In this document: in pieces, positions 16,301 through 23,992 of the stretch
How positions within the stretch are numbered: the first letter of the stretch is position 1
How the letters are laid out: each line of letters starts with the position of its first letter
Origin: Roseibium aquae
GTDB lineage: Bacteria > Pseudomonadota > Alphaproteobacteria > Rhizobiales > Stappiaceae
Direction: 5' to 3'
DNA: 42,509 bases
Assembly (NCBI RefSeq): GCF_008711285.1
Contig: NZ_VXDC01000020.1
Span: forward strand, 1-42,509
Translations under genes and position numbers: made by a program
The notes under the pieces: generated by a model
Database searches by the model: none
The model's input: only the letters and a program-made list of their open reading frames with translations
What the model was told of the DNA's origin: nothing

Positions 16301-18567
16301 TCTCGGTCTGCTGCCATGTCGGCGACGCCGACGAAGTCAACATCGAGAAGCTTCAGAACGGAGAGGCTGGGGTTGGTGTAGCGCCAACCCCTTCGGAGAT
16401 CAGTCCACACTCGATGAGCGAGAACCTTTGCGAGTGCGCGCTGGGCGTCTTCCCGAATGACGGCGCCAGCCGAAGGATCGAGCATCCAGTGGGCGCGCGC
16501 CTCCTTGTTTGCAGACGTGAAACCAAGCGCCTTGACGACGCTCAGACCGAACTCATCCTCGGTCAGCCCATCGGAGCCTGCGGCCATTATCGCCCGCAGA
16601 ATGGCCCCACGCAGCAGGCTCACGAACAGAAAATCGTTGAAGTGGCCGGACTGGAGCGCCGCGTCTTGCCGATTGTCCGTAAACCCCAGCAGCTTGCGCT
16701 TTGTCTTTGGAACGCCGCTCGTCGGCTTGTTCATCCACTCGAGAGCACTGGCCACCAGAAGGGTCGTCGCGGAACTCCTCCCTTCGCCAGAGAGGCCCGC
16801 GAGCTTACTGCGCTCACGCATCCCCTGGTTGGGCTCGTCCTTGCAGCAGAGGCAGAATGCAAATTTCCCGGGGATGAACCAGAACGCTCTCCCACCGGCG
16901 CCATGCCGGCCTTCTGGCGTCACGACGTAAGAGATGGGCGCGCGCTTCTTGCGATAGGACCGCAGCCGTTCGATGCCATTCCGCTCTTCGAGCCAGCTCT
17001 CCGGGTAGCCGTTCAAGTCGCCATCGAATGCGAAATCAGGATCGTTGTCTGGAGCCGGGCATAGATATCCCGCCACATCATCGGCGTCTTCGGTTTCTAG
17101 CGGCGTATCGTCGATATTGCGGGGGAGAAACCTGATGTGGCCATCATCATCGTTCTTGGTGACGACGTGGTATTCGTGTCCGCAATTTCTGCAAAAGCGT
17201 GTTGGGTAAAGCCGGTTGCCCGGAGCATCGGGATCCTCGAGCTGACCCTCGAACAGGACGGTACGCGGCTTGTCCGTAAGCGTGGTGAAGATCTCGCCAG
17301 CGCCGGAGATGAACCTGTGCAATTTAAATGCGAGAAACGCTCCGTCCCCCGTCCCGCCGCGCTGATCTTCGGGAAGGCTTACCAGCGTCAGGAAGCCTTC
17401 TAGCTGCGTCCGACACCGTTCCACGTCGACTCCACTGTCGTCGGCCAATCGTCTGACAGCGTCCTCGAAGGGGACGGGCTTCTTTCGTTTCAGCTCCAGC
17501 CCGTCATCGAGTCCGAGCGCAAGCTCCGCCCATACTGCGAGCGGATGCTTCCTGAGCTGCTGATCGTCCAGTTTCGTCGGCAGAGACTGTCGCACCACAT
17601 CAGCGATTGCGGCCGTTGCCTGCGCAAGACTGATGGTGTCGTCAGTAGCCCGTTGCAGGGATTCATCTATTACGGCATCTGGGCCGATCTCTGAGCCGAA
17701 AAGCCTGGTCGCAACTTTGGCCACGGCGACCGCTCGGCTTTCTTCGGTGCCTTCTGACGCCATCGTCGCCGATGTGCCTATGCAGATCGGAGCCTTGTCA
17801 GGGGAGCAGCGGTCGCGAAGCCGCCGAACGAGCACCGCCACATCTGCGCCTTGGCGCCCTCTGTAGGTGTGCAGTTCGTCGAGGATGATGAATTCAAGAC
17901 CGGTCGCGTTCTTGACCACTTGAGCATCCAGGTCGTCTTGGCGAGTCAGCAGGAGCTCCGCCATCATGTAGTTCGTGAGCAGGATATCTGGCGGATTGGC
18001 CGCGATCCGTTGACGTTCCTCTTGGCTTTCTTGTCCCGTGTAGCGTTTGACAACTGGCTTGAGGGCGTCCGGAAGCCCTGACTGTCCGATGAATTTCTCG
18101 ATTTCCTTCATCTGGCTGTTCGCCAGAGCATTCATTGGATAGACGATGATCGCGCGGGTTGTTCTAGGCTTGCCGGCGCGCAGAGCTCGAATGATGGAAT
18201 CGACCACCGGCACGAAGAAGCATAGCGATTTGCCTGAGCCCGTACCTGTGGTGACCACATAGCTTTTCCCAGACTTCGCCTTGGCAATCGACTCCGCTTG
18301 GTGTCTGTGAAACCGCAGAGGTGTTTCGCCGAAGCGGAACACTCTTCCGGTCCCCTCGTCCAAATCGCCGGACATGACGAGATCGTCTACAGTGGGACCT
18401 GAGAGGTACCGCGGGTTCAACGACAGGAGCGCGTCCGGCCAAAATCGTCCAGCATCATACTGCGCGTCAATTTCTGTACGAAGATCTTCGGCACGAATGG
18501 CGCTGAAAGAACGCGAGAAACGCTCGTAGGACCCGATCAGGTGATGGTCAAAATCGAAGGCCTTCAT
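13387..18567 (-). CDS. Giant DUF1998 (MrfA/DrmA-DrmB/DruE-type) helicase
   Basis: A 1726-aa superfamily 2 helicase. The first lobe has TGTGSGKS (about 107-114) and LDELHTYRG (DELH about 230-233). The second lobe has MELGVDISALN and QRAGRSGRSGQ. Between and after these are Cys pairs (FCRNCG, FCLCC, ICANCG, CHGC) that suggest zinc ribbons. Near the C-terminus CVRGCYRCLLSYFNQPDH is the MrfA zinc-binding DUF1998 signature. DISARM splits these functions between DrmA (helicase) and DrmB (DUF1998); Druantia DruE and MrfA have them in one chain. The final 60 residues (EAEFAWRG, GWELLELP) look like a Vsr/DUF559 nuclease fold without its acidic residues. First large gene of the operon, overlapping the WYL gene by 4 bp. 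Confidence 0.85.
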   Translation of the reverse strand: MKAFDFDHHLIGSYERFSRSFSAIRAEDLRTEIDAQYDAGRFWPDALLSLNPRYLSGPTVDDLVMSGDLDEGTGRVFRFGETPLRFHRHQAESIAKAKSGKSYVVTTGTGSGKSLCFFVPVVDSIIRALRAGKPRTTRAIIVYPMNALANSQMKEIEKFIGQSGLPDALKPVVKRYTGQESQEERQRIAANPPDILLTNYMMAELLLTRQDDLDAQVVKNATGLEFIILDELHTYRGRQGADVAVLVRRLRDRCSPDKAPICIGTSATMASEGTEESRAVAVAKVATRLFGSEIGPDAVIDESLQRATDDTISLAQATAAIADVVRQSLPTKLDDQQLRKHPLAVWAELALGLDDGLELKRKKPVPFEDAVRRLADDSGVDVERCRTQLEGFLTLVSLPEDQRGGTGDGAFLAFKLHRFISGAGEIFTTLTDKPRTVLFEGQLEDPDAPGNRLYPTRFCRNCGHEYHVVTKNDDDGHIRFLPRNIDDTPLETEDADDVAGYLCPAPDNDPDFAFDGDLNGYPESWLEERNGIERLRSYRKKRAPISYVVTPEGRHGAGGRAFWFIPGKFAFCLCCKDEPNQGMRERSKLAGLSGEGRSSATTLLVASALEWMNKPTSGVPKTKRKLLGFTDNRQDAALQSGHFNDFLFVSLLRGAILRAIMAAGSDGLTEDEFGLSVVKALGFTSANKEARAHWMLDPSAGAVIREDAQRALAKVLAHRVWTDLRRGWRYTNPSLSVLKLLDVDFVGVADMAADRERLMTVLPELGDQSEEQRAILLETVLGAMLEGLAVNTEALDLTVLDGVAQKSRSLLRAPWAIDAKENPRGRSSLLLRAPGKHAVGLREEQTLLRAGHNSRIARLINKKSVLGAKLGRDDYLEFFSRLLELFADEGLIVPVELDADLVGWRLTPSAVRLVPGPTLSDESQRGNRYFHDLYASIADDLVSGHSAYWGLEGREHTAQVSQRQREWREWRFRFEDDDLENLSTSEYRTEIKTTGESDQFLPALFCSPTMELGVDISALNAVYLRNVPPTPANYAQRAGRSGRSGQAAVVVTYCASGSPHDQYFFERRNDMVAGVVRPPALDITNEELVRSHLHAVWLAESRLALKPDIPDILDLGGDRYPLKEEILATISKSDLVSRARAPMQRVLEQILAADQGALPVWMEDPEEFVLHVAMNAPKEFDRAFDRWRELYNSARTQLAEANARSEITGLSAVDRRKIKAAQMQASDQIAILEQGKASNGSDFYSYRYLATEGFLPGYNFPRLPLYAFVPGEGKTGSFLSRARFLAISEFGPRSLIYHEGRAYRVMKAKLPPEVREGDGSELATKDIYICANCGASHEGEVERCHGCDAHMAGEVPIKRTLRIDNVEAAPTERITANDEERVRQGFDIQTVFSWPKKDDQLQVTNAEFKCGETSLLALQYANSAEISRLNKGLKRRKDQTVFGFNIDPRTGYWAKSEDEDAETDTPPDVVKPVRIVPIVRDRKNALLFRFKKPENFDPSTITTVQHALLRGIEVVYQLEEGEILSEPLPARDNRRAILAYEATEGGAGVLTRLMDNPEAISEVARTALGLMHFENIDAAVATGDASLLTEKADDACVRGCYRCLLSYFNQPDHEQIDRGSEEVTQLLVDLARGRTVLERRAAPDGASSPWLKAFEAAGLPQIDTNGLSFAGTEAEFAWRGHFVAATTQPISSGVASDAANKGWELLELPASSEAGVPQKLLDLLKG

Positions 18568-18974
18568 AACTGATCCTTGAAGCTACTTGCTGCCTCGCCG
18601 TGGGCAAAGATGGCCTTGCGGTTCAGAAGCACAATCTGCTGGTCTTGCGGCGCCCTTGCCGCCGGGTCCGTGTCGAGGCCAAGCCTTTTCAGCGCGTAAT
18701 AGAGAAGTGCGCGCCTGACCTTGATCTTCGCCTTGCCGCTTCGCATGCCGTAGTCGAGTGCAATGACCTTTGCTTGCGTATCCAAGAGGTCGGGGTGAGG
18801 GGCGACCTCCAGCGTGACCTCGGATTGCCAATCGTTATTGTCGTCGGACGACGTGTCGCTCTCCCGTGATCCTGGGATCTTGAGCAATTGAGAAAGCAGG
18901 AAGTCCTTGAAGCACTCGTCCGTAAAATAGAACGCTCGGCTGTGCCTGCGGATTTTTGAAGTTCCCGTCGACAT
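18564..18974 (-). CDS. N-terminally truncated WYL-domain regulator
   Basis: The 136-aa product matches only the C-terminal half of WYL regulators: SRAFYFTDECFKDFLLSQLL corresponds to the end of the WYL fold, and ALDYGMRSGKAKIKVRRALL is the WCX dimerisation segment. The usual N-terminal winged helix and most of the WYL ligand pocket are missing, since full proteins are about 280-330 aa. The ATG at 18974 follows AAAGGG at a workable distance; a TTG at 19010 gives only non-homologous residues. WYL proteins commonly repress defence operons such as BREX, DISARM and CBASS. This one overlaps the helicase gene by 4 bp, and without DNA-binding parts is unlikely to repress. Upstream DNA belongs to a recombinase cassette. 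Confidence 0.6.
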   Translation of the reverse strand: MSTGTSKIRRHSRAFYFTDECFKDFLLSQLLKIPGSRESDTSSDDNNDWQSEVTLEVAPHPDLLDTQAKVIALDYGMRSGKAKIKVRRALLYYALKRLGLDTDPAARAPQDQQIVLLNRKAIFAHGEAASSFKDQL

Positions 18975-19054
18975 CAAACCCTTTAGAAAATGCGCCTTAA
19001 AAATACCCAACCAGAAACTTGACAGTAAAACTTATTAGATGAGGGACGTCGTCA

Positions 19055-19456
19055 TTACAATACGAGATTGCACACTTTCAGCTTGTTGATTTGATTTTTC
19101 CACTCCAAGGGAAATGGCTCTAACAGCCTTGCTAATGTTAAGTCCGTCCCGTGCTTCCCGTCCAGGATCGCCTCGACGATGTCGGGCGCGAGCAGGGTCA
19201 GACGCAGGACGCGGGTCATGTAGGACGGCGCGATCCCCTCGCGCGCGGCCAGTTCGGCGATGGTGCTGAACTCCCCCGATTCCAGCATGCGCTTCCAGCG
19301 GAACGCGCGTGCCAGTGCCTTCATCAGCGTGCTATCCGTTCGACGCGGCTGCATGGCTCTTTCTGGAAGCTGCATCTCCTTCCGCCCGCGGCGCTTCACG
19401 ATGTTGAACGGCACGTGGAGCGTCACGGTGTCTGGGATTGGAGTCCCTCGGGTCAT
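19055..19456 (-). CDS. HTH protein of the recombinase cassette, altered C-terminus
   Basis: A 133-aa protein that regularly follows serine recombinases in alphaproteobacterial cassettes. The helix-turn-helix is in STIAELAAREGIAPSYMTRV (about 64-83), similar to the ParB HTH. Its ATG overlaps the recombinase stop by 4 bp. The family-like sequence runs to about LARLLEPFPLEW; the last residues (KNQINKLKVCNLVL) are encoded in suddenly AT-rich DNA and look like read-through past a recombination joint near 19085. It probably assists the recombinase or controls the cassette; no experimental role is known to me. Confidence 0.75.
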   Translation of the reverse strand: MTRGTPIPDTVTLHVPFNIVKRRGRKEMQLPERAMQPRRTDSTLMKALARAFRWKRMLESGEFSTIAELAAREGIAPSYMTRVLRLTLLAPDIVEAILDGKHGTDLTLARLLEPFPLEWKNQINKLKVCNLVL

Positions 19457-20778
19457 GCGGCAGCCTCGATTCCGCCGGCCAGCATCTCGCGTGCGAGGCT
19501 GCCGAGGCCATCGACGCGCAGGCGCACGTTAAGCCCGTCCATGCCGATATCGACACGTTCGACCAGCAGCGTGACGATGCGCGCCTGCTCGGCGGGGAAG
19601 AGTTCGTCCCACAGCGGGTCAAGTTGCTGCAGGGCCGCGCGGGCGTCGGCCTCGGTGATATCGCCGGCGTGAACGCGTGCCGCCTTCCACGTCCCCGCAA
19701 CGATCTCCGGCTGGCGGAACACGGCGCGGAGCTGGTCAATGACGGCCGCCTCGATCTCGCCCCCAGGCACGCGGCCGACCGGACACGAACCAGCACCATG
19801 CTTCAACACGGTCTGACTGACATAGTAGCGATAGAGCTTGTCGCCCTTCCGCGTATGGGTCGGCGAGAACGCCGCGCCATCGGGCCCGAACAGCAGCCCC
19901 TTCAGCAGCGCCGGCGTCTCTGCTCGGGTGCGCGCGGCGCGCTTCCGAGGGCTTTCCTGCAGGATGGCGTGAACCCGGTCCCATGTCGCGCGGTCGATGA
20001 TGGCGTCGTGCTCGCCGGGATAGCTTTGGCCCTTGTGGACCGCTTCGCCGATGTAGGCGCGGTTGCTGAGCATCCGATAGATGTATTTCTTGTCGATCCG
20101 GTTGCCGCGCGGTGTGCGGATGCCGCGTTTCGCGACCTCGCGCGCCAGTTCCGTGCCCGAGCCTACACGCAAGAACCGCTCGAAGATCCAGCGAACGTGC
20201 TCGGCGGTTTCTTCGTCGATCACCAACTTCCGGTTCAGGGCGCGGTAGCCGTAGGGTGGCACCCCGCCCATCCACATGCCCTTGCGCCGAGAGGCCGCGA
20301 CCTTGTCGCGAATGCGCTCGGCCGTCACCTCCCGCTCGAACTGGGCGAAGGAGAGCAGGATGTTCAGCGTCAGTCGCCCCATCGACGTGGTGGTGTTGAA
20401 CGACTGCGTGACCGAGACGAAGGTCACCCCGTTCCGGTCGAATACCTCGACCAGCTTGGCGAAGTCGGCCAGCGAGCGGCTGAGGCGGTCGATCTTGTAG
20501 ACCACGACCACGTCGACCAGCCCGTCCTCGATGTCTTCAAGCAGCCGCTTCAGTCCGGGCCGTTCAAGCGTGCCGCCCGAGATGCCGCCATCTTCATACT
20601 GATCGCGGACCAGCACCCAGCCCTCGGAGCGCTGGCTTGCGATGAAAGCCTCGCAGGCCTCCCGCTGGGCGTGGAGCGAGTTGAATTCCTGTTCCAGCCC
20701 TTCCTCGGAGGATTTTCGGGTATAGACGGCACACCGTAACTTGCGGACGACCTTCGATTTTTCCAGCGGCTTCGTCAT
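19453..20778 (-). CDS. Serine site-specific recombinase
   Basis: A 441-aa large-type serine recombinase. The resolvase domain begins CAVYTRKSSEEGL, with nucleophile Ser at about 23, and continues through DGGISGGTLERPGLKRLLED and YKIDRLSRS. The Recombinase domain follows (GGVPPYGYRALN, RMLSNRAYIGEAVHKGQ). The zinc-ribbon segment seen in phage integrases is degenerate, as the expected Cys pairs are absent. MTKPLEKS is taken as the start because its ATG overlaps the DUF2924 stop by 4 bp. It should catalyse insertion or excision of the cassette. Attachment sites are not defined. Confidence 0.9.
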   Translation of the reverse strand: MTKPLEKSKVVRKLRCAVYTRKSSEEGLEQEFNSLHAQREACEAFIASQRSEGWVLVRDQYEDGGISGGTLERPGLKRLLEDIEDGLVDVVVVYKIDRLSRSLADFAKLVEVFDRNGVTFVSVTQSFNTTTSMGRLTLNILLSFAQFEREVTAERIRDKVAASRRKGMWMGGVPPYGYRALNRKLVIDEETAEHVRWIFERFLRVGSGTELAREVAKRGIRTPRGNRIDKKYIYRMLSNRAYIGEAVHKGQSYPGEHDAIIDRATWDRVHAILQESPRKRAARTRAETPALLKGLLFGPDGAAFSPTHTRKGDKLYRYYVSQTVLKHGAGSCPVGRVPGGEIEAAVIDQLRAVFRQPEIVAGTWKAARVHAGDITEADARAALQQLDPLWDELFPAEQARIVTLLVERVDIGMDGLNVRLRVDGLGSLAREMLAGGIEAAA

Positions 20779-21230
20779 CTCCGCCGCCTGTGGTTCTTCA
20801 GACCGAAGAAGGTCCAGCCGTTCCAACGCGTGCCGGTGATGGCCCGCGCGATGGCGGACAGTGACTTGTAGGGCCGCCCCTGCCATTCGAAGCCGTCGGC
20901 TGTGACGGTGACGACCTGTTCGACGCCCTGCCATTCGCGCAGAAGGCGCGTGCCGGTGATCGGGCGGTCACGGTCGGCGCGCATGCCACGCTTCTTCCTG
21001 TCGCCACCGTCCAGTTCCTCGCCGAGCCGTTCGAGGCGCCGGATCGTCTCGGGCTTCAGCCCACCATAGGCCAGCTCCTGGATACGATAGGCCAGCCGGC
21101 TCTCCAGGTAGCGTCGGTTGAACGGCGGCGGCTCGCTGTCGAACAGGTCGCGCCACTGCTTTTTCAGGTCAGGCGTCGACGTGGTCTTGAGCGCGGCGAG
21201 GCGCGCGGGGATGGGATCGTGGGTCGTCAT
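20775..21230 (-). CDS. DUF2924 protein
   Basis: A 151-aa protein of the DUF2924 family, nearly always found directly before this type of serine recombinase. Recognisable parts are LKKQWRDLFDSEPPPFNRRY and the basic YKSLSAIARAITGTRWNGW segment, which resembles a recombinase-associated DNA-binding motif and ends in a run of Arg. It overlaps genes on both sides by 4 bp. Likely an accessory factor for the recombinase; the mechanism is unknown. Confidence 0.85.
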   Translation of the reverse strand: MTTHDPIPARLAALKTTSTPDLKKQWRDLFDSEPPPFNRRYLESRLAYRIQELAYGGLKPETIRRLERLGEELDGGDRKKRGMRADRDRPITGTRLLREWQGVEQVVTVTADGFEWQGRPYKSLSAIARAITGTRWNGWTFFGLKNHRRRR

Positions 21231-21430
21231 GCGGTTCTCCGGTCAGTTGGAGTTGCATGACGGCATTGGTCGGGCGGAGAGTGTAGGCAACGTTCTCCAG
21301 TATCGTCAGATACTTCGCCCATCTCCCGCATCCGCAACCGAACCAGCCCAAGCGCCAGCAGGCCACACAGTTCGGTGCGGCGCTCGCTGGGCGTCAGAAG
21401 CTTTGGCGACAAGGCGTTCGGGCGTTTCAT
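21227..21430 (-). CDS. Small first gene of the recombinase cassette
   Basis: A 67-aa conserved hypothetical protein beginning MKRPNALSPKLLTPSERRTE. I have seen similar sequences ahead of DUF2924 in such cassettes. AGGAG lies 9 bases before the ATG at 21430, which decides this start over one eight codons upstream. The end overlaps DUF2924 by 4 bp, so all four cassette genes form one coupled operon. Function is unknown. Confidence 0.65.
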   Translation of the reverse strand: MKRPNALSPKLLTPSERRTELCGLLALGLVRLRMREMGEVSDDTGERCLHSPPDQCRHATPTDRRTA

Positions 21431-21583
21431 GGGCACGGGTCTCCTGGGATACACCCATGCCTCTACTCACGCCGCATGCAAACCGTCCCACTTCCGTTTA
21501 GGTGGATGATATCAAAGATATAGACTCTGGGTTGTTGTTGGCTGTAAGCTCCTGTCCTTTCTGACGATATTCGGGGAGGGAGC

Positions 21584-22819
21584 ATGCCGTCCGATCTTAA
21601 GAAGTTCATCAATCCAAAATTCCTGCGCACGATCGACCTTGGTCTCCTCGCCCAACTTTTTGCGCGACACGGCGGGCAAGAGGAGGCGCCAGTCTCCTTT
21701 GATGGAGGCGCAGAAGCGGTTCGACAGGCGGCCACTGCCTATTTCACGGCGCCGGTGACGGAATGGTCCGAAGGGCTCATCGCCGATCTGCATCGGGTCG
21801 CCGACCTGGGAACAGGGGAGGGGCTTCAACTGATCCTCAACGAGGCCCGGCGCCAGGGCGTTGTTCTGTTTTCGGAAGGATGCGACGCCGCGGAGGATGC
21901 ACCAGCGCACCAAGACGCCAAGCACGTCGCGCTGCACACCTATCTCAATCATCATTCGGTCTTCGAGGCGGCCGCCGATTTTCAGGCGCTGCGCGCGCCA
22001 AACGCCATGGCCGAGTTTCGCGGGCCGGAACGCGGTGTTTCTGCAGATCTGACCGACGCCAACCTCACCGCGTTCAAGACCGCCCTTGTGGACCTGCTCG
22101 CGGAGGATCTCCATGGCGAATATTGCCGCCTCGGACCCTACCAGGAAGAAGACGAGATCAACCTGGTCGTCAGTCATGGTGCACCGGTGACGACAACGCC
22201 GATCGTGTCCGGTGATCGTGAAGAGATCATCACCTTGCGGGCCGTCAAATACGCTGCCTTGAGGTATGTGCCCACCGAAGGCCTTCTGCGAATTGGCGGG
22301 GTCGCCCGTGGACGCCAGGCAGATGTGGCCGACCTTTTTGCCGAACACATCATTGGCCGCCCGGCGTTCTTCTCAGGATCTGATGCACGCGATCTCTACA
22401 CCTTGGAGCCGGTCAGCCGGACCGGGTCCACCTTTGCCTTCAATCACGCCCATGATGACCGGATTGCCCAGGTCCGGATCGTTGCGGCGGCGGCCGATCT
22501 TTATGAACGGGATGATGAGACAGGGGAGGTGCGCCTCGTCCGGTCCTGGGTCTCGAAAGATGGCTCAGGGGCGGCGCTTCGTCATTTCGCGGGAAGCGAA
22601 GTGCGGTTCGGCCAGGCATGGCGGCTCGGGGAAATGACGTTTCGGGTCACATTCCGCACGGGAGCAACGCGGCCGGCCCAGGTGACCGTCCGCCTTAAGC
22701 CACCCGGCACTCTGGCCTTCCGGCGAACGCGGTTCGAGAAGGCAATTCACGATCTGATCGCCCGCAACGGGCTGGAAAAGACCCACGATGCTGCGCTGGC
22801 TGTGGACGCGGCTGAGTGA
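21584..22819 (+). CDS. Conserved hypothetical protein, divergent to the recombinase cassette
   Basis: A 411-aa soluble protein starting MPSDLKKFINPKFLRTIDL, with GGGGAGGGAGC before the ATG. I cannot name a fold. The sequence NLVVSHGAPVTTTPIV and the near C-terminal VTVRLKPPGTLAFRR are strongly reminiscent of unnamed proteins that accompany serine-recombinase cassettes, so it is probably cassette cargo. The 150 bp between it and the leftward cassette must hold divergent promoters. It overlaps the next gene by 32 bp, which suggests a functional pair. A defence role is possible for cargo in this slot, but nothing in the sequence shows it. Confidence 0.7.
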   Translation: MPSDLKKFINPKFLRTIDLGLLAQLFARHGGQEEAPVSFDGGAEAVRQAATAYFTAPVTEWSEGLIADLHRVADLGTGEGLQLILNEARRQGVVLFSEGCDAAEDAPAHQDAKHVALHTYLNHHSVFEAAADFQALRAPNAMAEFRGPERGVSADLTDANLTAFKTALVDLLAEDLHGEYCRLGPYQEEDEINLVVSHGAPVTTTPIVSGDREEIITLRAVKYAALRYVPTEGLLRIGGVARGRQADVADLFAEHIIGRPAFFSGSDARDLYTLEPVSRTGSTFAFNHAHDDRIAQVRIVAAAADLYERDDETGEVRLVRSWVSKDGSGAALRHFAGSEVRFGQAWRLGEMTFRVTFRTGATRPAQVTVRLKPPGTLAFRRTRFEKAIHDLIARNGLEKTHDAALAVDAAE

Positions 22820-23069
22820 GGCCGGGACATCTGTCTTGATCTCCGGACGGGTGTTGAGGCGCTTTCCTGATGGAGAGGTCTACCGTCTTGTTCGGGCCCG
22901 GGTTCTGATCGAGCAGGGCAAGGCCGAAACCTGGTCGGTGTGCGCGCATTGTGACTGCGGCCTTGACGCGCGCCCCATCCGGACCGTCGGGGGCAAGGCG
23001 AGTATCGCTGCGCCATTGTCAACCTGTGTACAGTTCACTCCGCTGTCGCATTCTCGATGGCTCCGGTAA
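22788..23069 (+). pseudogene. 5' fragment of the partner gene, cut off
   Basis: The frame begins MLRWLWTRLSEAGTSVLI inside the end of the 411-aa gene and has a Cys pair (CAHCDCGLDARP) typical of a small zinc-binding turn. Up to about residue 72 it has regular composition. The tail after GGKASIAAPL looks random and stops at 23069. Partner proteins of this pair, as I recall, are several hundred residues long, so only the start survives. The break at about 23005 marks the edge of the cassette. Confidence 0.45.
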
Positions 23070-23160
23070 TGCGCGATTATCGCGCCGCGCGCCGTTGGAT
23101 CGAAACAAACCTGGGCGTATTCTTCGTTTTCGCGGGCTACAAACTCCTCACTGCGGACCA
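23057..23160 (+). pseudogene. Possible C-terminal scrap of a LysE-type transporter
   Basis: The frame reads MAPVMRDYRAARRWIETNLG, then VFFVFAGYKLLTAD, and loses structure. A basic stretch followed by a hydrophobic helix ending in G-x-KLL resembles the last transmembrane segment of LysE-family exporters. It is only about 35 residues long and has no upstream body. It sits between the cut-off partner gene and the end of the transport operon. Weak evidence; a chance hydrophobic run is possible. Confidence 0.25.
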
Positions 23161-23197
23161 CGAAACGCAGTGTGACGTTTTTTCCTATCGTGCAGGA

Positions 23198-23992
23198 TCA
23201 GTCCGGCACTCGCACCTCGGGCATGGCCGCGAGCAAACTGCGGGCGTATTCGCTCTTAGGTGCGTCGAAAATCTGCTGCGTGCGTCCCTCTTCCTTGATC
23301 TCGCCCTGAAAGATGATTGCAACCCGGTCGCAAATGTAGCGGATCACACCGAGATCATGGCTGATGAAGAAATAGGTCAGACCGAGCCGTTCCTGCAGGT
23401 CGATTAGCAGGTTCAGTACTTGCGCCTGCACCGAGACATCCAGCGCCGAGGTCGGCTCGTCCAGCAGCAGCAGCGATGGTCCCGGAGCCAACGCACGAGC
23501 AATGCAGATCCGTTGACGCTGACCGCCCGAGAACTCGTGCGGGTGGCGGTATAAATGTTGGGGCCCAAGCCCGACCAGTTCCAGAAGCTCGGCCGCACGG
23601 TCGGTGCGTTGACGTCGGTCCAGCCCAAGTTTTCCCCGATGGATCAGCATCGGTTCGGTGACGATGTCATGCACCGACATGCGCGGGTTGAGCGAGGCAT
23701 AGGGATCCTGAAAGACGATCTGCACTCGCGCGCGCAAAGCCCGCAAGGCCGCAGGGCCGAGCTTGGCCATATCTTGCCCTTCAAACAGGATGCGGCCCGA
23801 CGTGGGCGTGTCGAGACGCAGGATCTGCCGTGTCAGCGTCGTCTTGCCGGAACCGCTCTCGCCCACCAGTCCCAAGCTTTCGCCCTTCGAGACCGAAAGA
23901 TTGACCTGGTTCAGGGCGCGCACTCCCCCAGTTGACCCGAACAGCCCCCGCCGGGCTGGAAACGTGCGCGAGACGTTTTCTATCTCAAGCAT
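23198..23992 (-). CDS. dppF: Dipeptide-type ABC importer ATPase, DppF/OppF
   Basis: A 264-aa ABC ATPase that powers peptide or opine-like uptake with its partner at 23985-25007. Walker A GESGSGKTT, the signature FSGGQRQRICIARAL and Walker B LLLLDEPTSALD are all intact. The C-terminus is shorter than in many DppF proteins and lacks the full oligopeptide C-terminal Cys cluster; it ends MPEVRVPD just before foreign sequence at 23190, so a slight trimming is possible. It overlaps the preceding ATPase gene by 8 bp and is the last gene of the operon. Confidence 0.88.
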   Translation of the reverse strand: MLEIENVSRTFPARRGLFGSTGGVRALNQVNLSVSKGESLGLVGESGSGKTTLTRQILRLDTPTSGRILFEGQDMAKLGPAALRALRARVQIVFQDPYASLNPRMSVHDIVTEPMLIHRGKLGLDRRQRTDRAAELLELVGLGPQHLYRHPHEFSGGQRQRICIARALAPGPSLLLLDEPTSALDVSVQAQVLNLLIDLQERLGLTYFFISHDLGVIRYICDRVAIIFQGEIKEEGRTQQIFDAPKSEYARSLLAAMPEVRVPD

